The translations under genes were made by a program, and so were the position numbers. Below the pieces are notes generated by a model, which worked only from the letters and a program-made list of their open reading frames with translations, made no database searches and was not told where the DNA came from. Of a DNA stretch of 64,000 bases, positions 61,070 through 64,000 are shown piece after piece. Origin of the DNA: Pseudonocardiales bacterium (GTDB taxonomy: Bacteria > Actinomycetota > Actinomycetes > Mycobacteriales > Pseudonocardiaceae); the NCBI GenBank assembly GCA_023252195.1, contig JAHEXI010000009.1:62001-126000 (forward strand). Direction: 5' to 3'. The first letter of the stretch is position 1. Each line of letters opens with the position of its first letter.

Positions 61070-61896
61070 GTGTTCTGCCACGTCATCAGGTGCGCCTCGT
61101 GTTCGAAGCGGTAGCTGCCATCGGCGGCGCGGCAGCCCGCCAGGTAGTCCGCCAGAGGTCCGCCGGACTCCATCTGGGCCAGCGACACGGTGTCGTCGAA
61201 CGCGCAGCGCTGCAGGAAGCCCTCGATCACCGCGCGGTCCGCCGAGCCGGTGCGGTAGCGCAGGCGCTGCACCGCGACCTCCACACCGGCCGCGATCAAC
61301 GCCGCGGTGACCGCCTCGGCGTCGGTGTAGGGCGCGACGTCGGGGGCGTAGGTAGCCCGGTACGCGTCGTAGAACCCGAGGTAGTGGCTTGCCGCACTGG
61401 CCTGGGCGACAGCGCCGAAGCCGCCGGAACGCAGCGCGGTGACCATCCGGGCCACGCCACCGGTGAGCTCGGGCGGGGGCAGCGCGTACAGCGCGTGAGT
61501 GGCCCAAATCACGTCGTAACGGGCTCGCACGTCGAGGTCCTGCAGCGGTATCTCGTGCTCTGCGGCAGCCTCGAACGGTTCGGCGAGCACCCCCCGGGCC
61601 TCGGCGATGCTGAACGCGGACGGATCGAGCAAGTCGATCGCCACGGTGAGATCCCGGGCTGCGGTGGGCAGCCCGGCCGCCAGCAGCGCGGCTGGGAACT
61701 TGCCGCTACCGCAGGCCACGTCGAGCAGCCGCAGGTGACCGCCGGTGGCCCGGGACCGCAGGTCAGCGGCCCAGTCGCGGGCGGCCGCGAGCTGGCGGTA
61801 GTCCTCGGTGGCGAGTGTGTAGAAGGCCTGCATCTCGGCCCGTCGCGCCTCGCTCCAGTGCTCGAGGCTGCGCTGTGCGGTGTCAGGGAGGGCCAC
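61066..61896 (-). CDS. Class I SAM-dependent methyltransferase
   Basis: The 276-residue protein has the SAM-binding motif LRLLDVACGSGKFPAALLAA and the motif IWATHALYALPPPELTGGVA. It is first in an operon with the dioxygenase gene and is divergent from a second methyltransferase, 50 bases away. The substrate is unknown; an amino acid or other small metabolite is likely. Confidence 0.9.
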   Translation of the reverse strand: MALPDTAQRSLEHWSEARRAEMQAFYTLATEDYRQLAAARDWAADLRSRATGGHLRLLDVACGSGKFPAALLAAGLPTAARDLTVAIDLLDPSAFSIAEARGVLAEPFEAAAEHEIPLQDLDVRARYDVIWATHALYALPPPELTGGVARMVTALRSGGFGAVAQASAASHYLGFYDAYRATYAPDVAPYTDAEAVTAALIAAGVEVAVQRLRYRTGSADRAVIEGFLQRCAFDDTVSLAQMESGGPLADYLAGCRAADGSYRFEHEAHLMTWQNT

Positions 61897-61946
61897 CCCT
61901 CTACCAAACCACAGCTCCTTAACTTCGCTGTAGGAAGTGCGGGGCA

Positions 61947-62819
61947 GTGTCTAGGTTCGGTTCAGTGCCTACTTTGAGTCCGTCCACGTCCTTGCACCAG
62001 TTGCGGCAGGCGGTGGCCAGTTCGTCCGCGCTGCCCGATCTCTCCGGAGTGCACTATGCGTACTCCCACGCGGCCTATGAGGCGGCCAGCGACCAACGCG
62101 CCAGCCTGCAGACATGGCTTCCCCGGGAACTGCCCCCGCTGCTCGGTGCCGGACCGCTGCGGGTGATTGGCGTCGGTGTCGGCGACGGCAGCGTCGACGC
62201 CCCGCTGGCTGCCGCGCTGGCCACGAACCACCGCCAGGTCGAGTACGTCGGGATCGAGCCGCATGCGGCGTCCGCGGCGGGATTCGAGGCCCGGCTCGGC
62301 TCGCTGGACACCGGTTGCCTCACCGTCACCACCGTCGCTGGAGCATTCGACGATTACGAGCCTGCCGGATCCGCCGATCTCGTGCACTTCGTGCACTCGC
62401 TGTACTACATGGACGACCTCGGGGCCACCCTCGACCACGCGCTGGCGATGCTGCACCCGGGTGGATTGCTGGTCAGTGCGACCGCGCCGAAGGAGCCGCT
62501 GTGTGTGCTCACCGAACTGCTCAGCCCGTGCGTCGGACACCGGTTATGGTGCGCCGAGGACGTCACCGAGGAGTTGGCGGCACGGCGGCTTGAGGTGCGG
62601 TCGGAGACGATGCTCGCAGGGCTTGACCTCGGCGATGTGCTCACCGCACCGCACGGCACCGACGAGCCGGTCCTCGATTTTCTCGTTGGGGCGCGAACGG
62701 CCACGATGACAGCGGAGGTCCGTGAGCAGCTGATGGTGTACCTGACGGAGGCGGCGGTGTTCGGCAATCCAGGCGTGGTGCCTCACCCGATCGAGATCAC
62801 CATCGCGCGGGTTCCGTGA
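61947..62819 (+). CDS. Histamine N-methyltransferase-like SAM methyltransferase
   Basis: The 290-residue protein has a SAM motif (LRVIGVGVGDGSVDAPLAAA) and VHFVHSLYYMDDLGATLDHA, the segment typical of HNMT-like N-methyltransferases. GTG 61947 or GTG 61965 could be the start. Its stop overlaps the start of the PEP-mutase-like gene (GTGATG). Confidence 0.85.
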   Translation: MSRFGSVPTLSPSTSLHQLRQAVASSSALPDLSGVHYAYSHAAYEAASDQRASLQTWLPRELPPLLGAGPLRVIGVGVGDGSVDAPLAAALATNHRQVEYVGIEPHAASAAGFEARLGSLDTGCLTVTTVAGAFDDYEPAGSADLVHFVHSLYYMDDLGATLDHALAMLHPGGLLVSATAPKEPLCVLTELLSPCVGHRLWCAEDVTEELAARRLEVRSETMLAGLDLGDVLTAPHGTDEPVLDFLVGARTATMTAEVREQLMVYLTEAAVFGNPGVVPHPIEITIARVP

Positions 62820-63646
62820 TGGGCCCGGGCAGTCTCCCGGCAGCCAAGGTGGAGGCGTTCCGGGCACTTCACGTATCTGGTCGACCGGTGCTGATGCCAA
62901 ACCCGTGGGACGCGGGAAGCGCGAAGCTCCTCGCCTCGCTGGGTTTCCAGGCGTTGGCGACGACCAGCAGCGGCCACGCGGCGACACTGGGGCGGCTGGA
63001 TGGCTGCGTCGATCGGGTCGAAGCCCTGGAGCACGCCGCCGCCATCATCGCTGCCGTGGATGTCCCGGTTTCCGCTGATCTGGAAAACGGCTTCGGCGCC
63101 GAACCCAGCGCTGTGTTCGCCACCGTCGAAGCTGCGGTTGGCGTGGGCCTGGCCGGCTGCTCGATCGAAGACTTCACCGGGGACCCGGACATTCCGTTCT
63201 ACGATGCCAAGCTGGCCGCCGAGCGAGTGGGCGCAGCCGTCCAGGCGGCCCGTACCGGTGCTGGGCTAGTGCTCACGGCGCGGGCGGAGAATTTCATCCG
63301 CGGAAATCGCGATCTGGCCGGCACGATCGCGCGGCTGCAGGCATACCAAGAGGCGGGGGCAGACGTCCTTTACGCTCCCGGCCTGAGTGACCTGAGTGAC
63401 ATCCGCAGCGTGATCACGTCGGTCGATCGTCCCGTCAACGTGCTCGTGATGCCGGGTATGGCCCCGGTCGCTGAATTGGCGGAGGCCGGGGTGGCTCGCA
63501 TTTCGGTCGGTGGGTCATTGCACTACGTGGCGTTGGCGGCGCTGGCCAGAGCCGGTCGCGAACTGCTCGACGATGGCACCTACGGGTTCTTGGGTCTTGC
63601 CGCCGAGGGCCGCCAGCAGGCGGCGGCAGCCTTGCGCCCGCATTGA
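62816..63646 (+). CDS. Isocitrate lyase/PEP mutase-family protein
   Basis: The 276-residue protein follows the small-ICL pattern: RPVLMPNPWDAGSAKLLASL, the metal-site VSADLENGFG, GCSIEDFTGDPDIPFYDAKL and LTARAENFIRG. Enzymes of this group split or make C-C or C-P bonds of 2-oxo acids (carboxy-PEP mutase, methylisocitrate lyase, oxaloacetate decarboxylase). The catalytic Cys loop KKCGH of lyases is not present, so a lyase of the oxaloacetase/phosphonomutase kind is more likely. Operon with the HNMT-like gene. Confidence 0.9.
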   Translation: MMGPGSLPAAKVEAFRALHVSGRPVLMPNPWDAGSAKLLASLGFQALATTSSGHAATLGRLDGCVDRVEALEHAAAIIAAVDVPVSADLENGFGAEPSAVFATVEAAVGVGLAGCSIEDFTGDPDIPFYDAKLAAERVGAAVQAARTGAGLVLTARAENFIRGNRDLAGTIARLQAYQEAGADVLYAPGLSDLSDIRSVITSVDRPVNVLVMPGMAPVAELAEAGVARISVGGSLHYVALAALARAGRELLDDGTYGFLGLAAEGRQQAAAALRPH

Positions 63647-63715
63647 GGTTGGCCGAGTGTGCCTTCGCGGTGCTAGACAGGAAGTGTCCGATGTGTGCTC
63701 GGGAGGGACGTCTTC

Positions 63716-64000
63716 ATGGCCATTGAGCTCAACCACACCATCGTCGCGGCTCGCGATAAGTTGGCCTCCGCGATATTCTTGACCGATCTGTTGGGGCTGC
63801 CCGCGCCGGCTCCGTTCGGACCGTTCCTGGTGGTCACGTTAACTAACGGGGTGAGTCTGGATTTCATGGACTCCGCAGATGACATCCGACCGCAACATTA
63901 TGCGTTTCTGGTCAGCGAAGCCGAGTTCGAGACGATCTTCGACCGGATTCGAGCGCAGGAGCTGCAGTATTGGGCCGACCCCTTTCACCAGCAGCCCGGC
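63716..64000 (+). CDS. VOC-family protein (runs off right edge)
   Basis: From ATG 63716 the frame is open for 95 codons to the window end. The first module reads LNHTIVAARDKLASAIFLTD, LLGLPAPAPFGPFLVVTLTN and GVSLDFMD, followed by HYAFLVSEAEFETIFDRIRA, the usual VOC pattern with metal ligands H and E/D. The end of the gene lies outside. It is separate from the VOC gene at 8 kb. Confidence 0.88.
   Translation, partial: MAIELNHTIVAARDKLASAIFLTDLLGLPAPAPFGPFLVVTLTNGVSLDFMDSADDIRPQHYAFLVSEAEFETIFDRIRAQELQYWADPFHQQPG

Noticed and set aside
1..64000. tRNA or rRNA genes
   Set aside because: I looked for the T-loop GGTTCRANNCC pattern with matching stems and for rRNA-like blocks and found nothing convincing by eye. 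A tRNAscan run would settle it.

Overview
This is a GC-rich actinobacterial chromosome segment. The gene repertoire fits a Pseudonocardiaceae-like actinomycete: paired XRE-DUF5753/DUF397 regulators, a DUF6879 protein, a BTAD-AAA giant regulator, Tat-exported copper proteins, a long-form YidD, an NhaA-DsbA fusion and an actinobacterial graspetide locus. The taxonomic placement is inference. I saw no tRNA, rRNA, CRISPR array, transposase or phage module.

Left part (1-8.4 kb): a truncated FAD monooxygenase and a remnant of a multicopper oxidase. Next comes a peptide locus: a 58-residue ORF with four Trp/Gly/His nonapeptide repeats, a strong hairpin, an ABC exporter whose ATPase domain is damaged, and a VioD-like FAD monooxygenase. 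It is followed by a redox operon: an ECF sigma factor, a membrane Rieske protein placed where an anti-sigma factor usually lies, a blue-copper lipoprotein, a Tat-exported phosphoesterase and a membrane protein. Two nearly identical 28-bp promoter-like motifs precede the sigma gene and the copper-protein gene.

8.4-24.4 kb: a BTAD-AAA regulator, a copper-radical oxidase of the galactose/glyoxal oxidase type, a lectin-propeller/DUF4185 protein with recent 183-bp internal duplications, several chimeric gene remnants, a redoxin, a GAF-PAS-PP2C-HATPase-STAS signalling protein interrupted by one TAA, NhaA-DsbA and an alpha/beta hydrolase.

24.4-40.5 kb: a NAD kinase/SARP chimera, a hydrolase, a divergent MarR/YceI pair with an operator-like inverted repeat, a small membrane peptide, an MFS exporter, a YciO-type protein, a TAP-like protease, an SDR, a DUF4232 lipoprotein, a membrane-anchored Hsp70 carrying a YVTN propeller, YidD, and a ZIP transporter downstream of a DtxR-like box. 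Long-loop hairpins recur between genes.

40.5-64 kb: a TetR-metallohydrolase-DinB operon, a glycosyltransferase region, VapBC, XRE/DUF regulators, a graspetide locus with an intact precursor but a deleted ATP-grasp enzyme and a frameshifted methyltransferase, many remnants (PIN, multicopper oxidase, peptidyl-tRNA hydrolase, tyrosine phosphatase, DUF664), and a methyltransferase/phytanoyl-dioxygenase/HNMT-like/PEP-mutase cluster. A VOC gene runs off the right edge.

A striking overall property is the number of genes that keep both ends of a family but have lost the middle, or are fused to an unrelated fragment. Either deletional decay is common in this genome or the assembly contains collapse errors.
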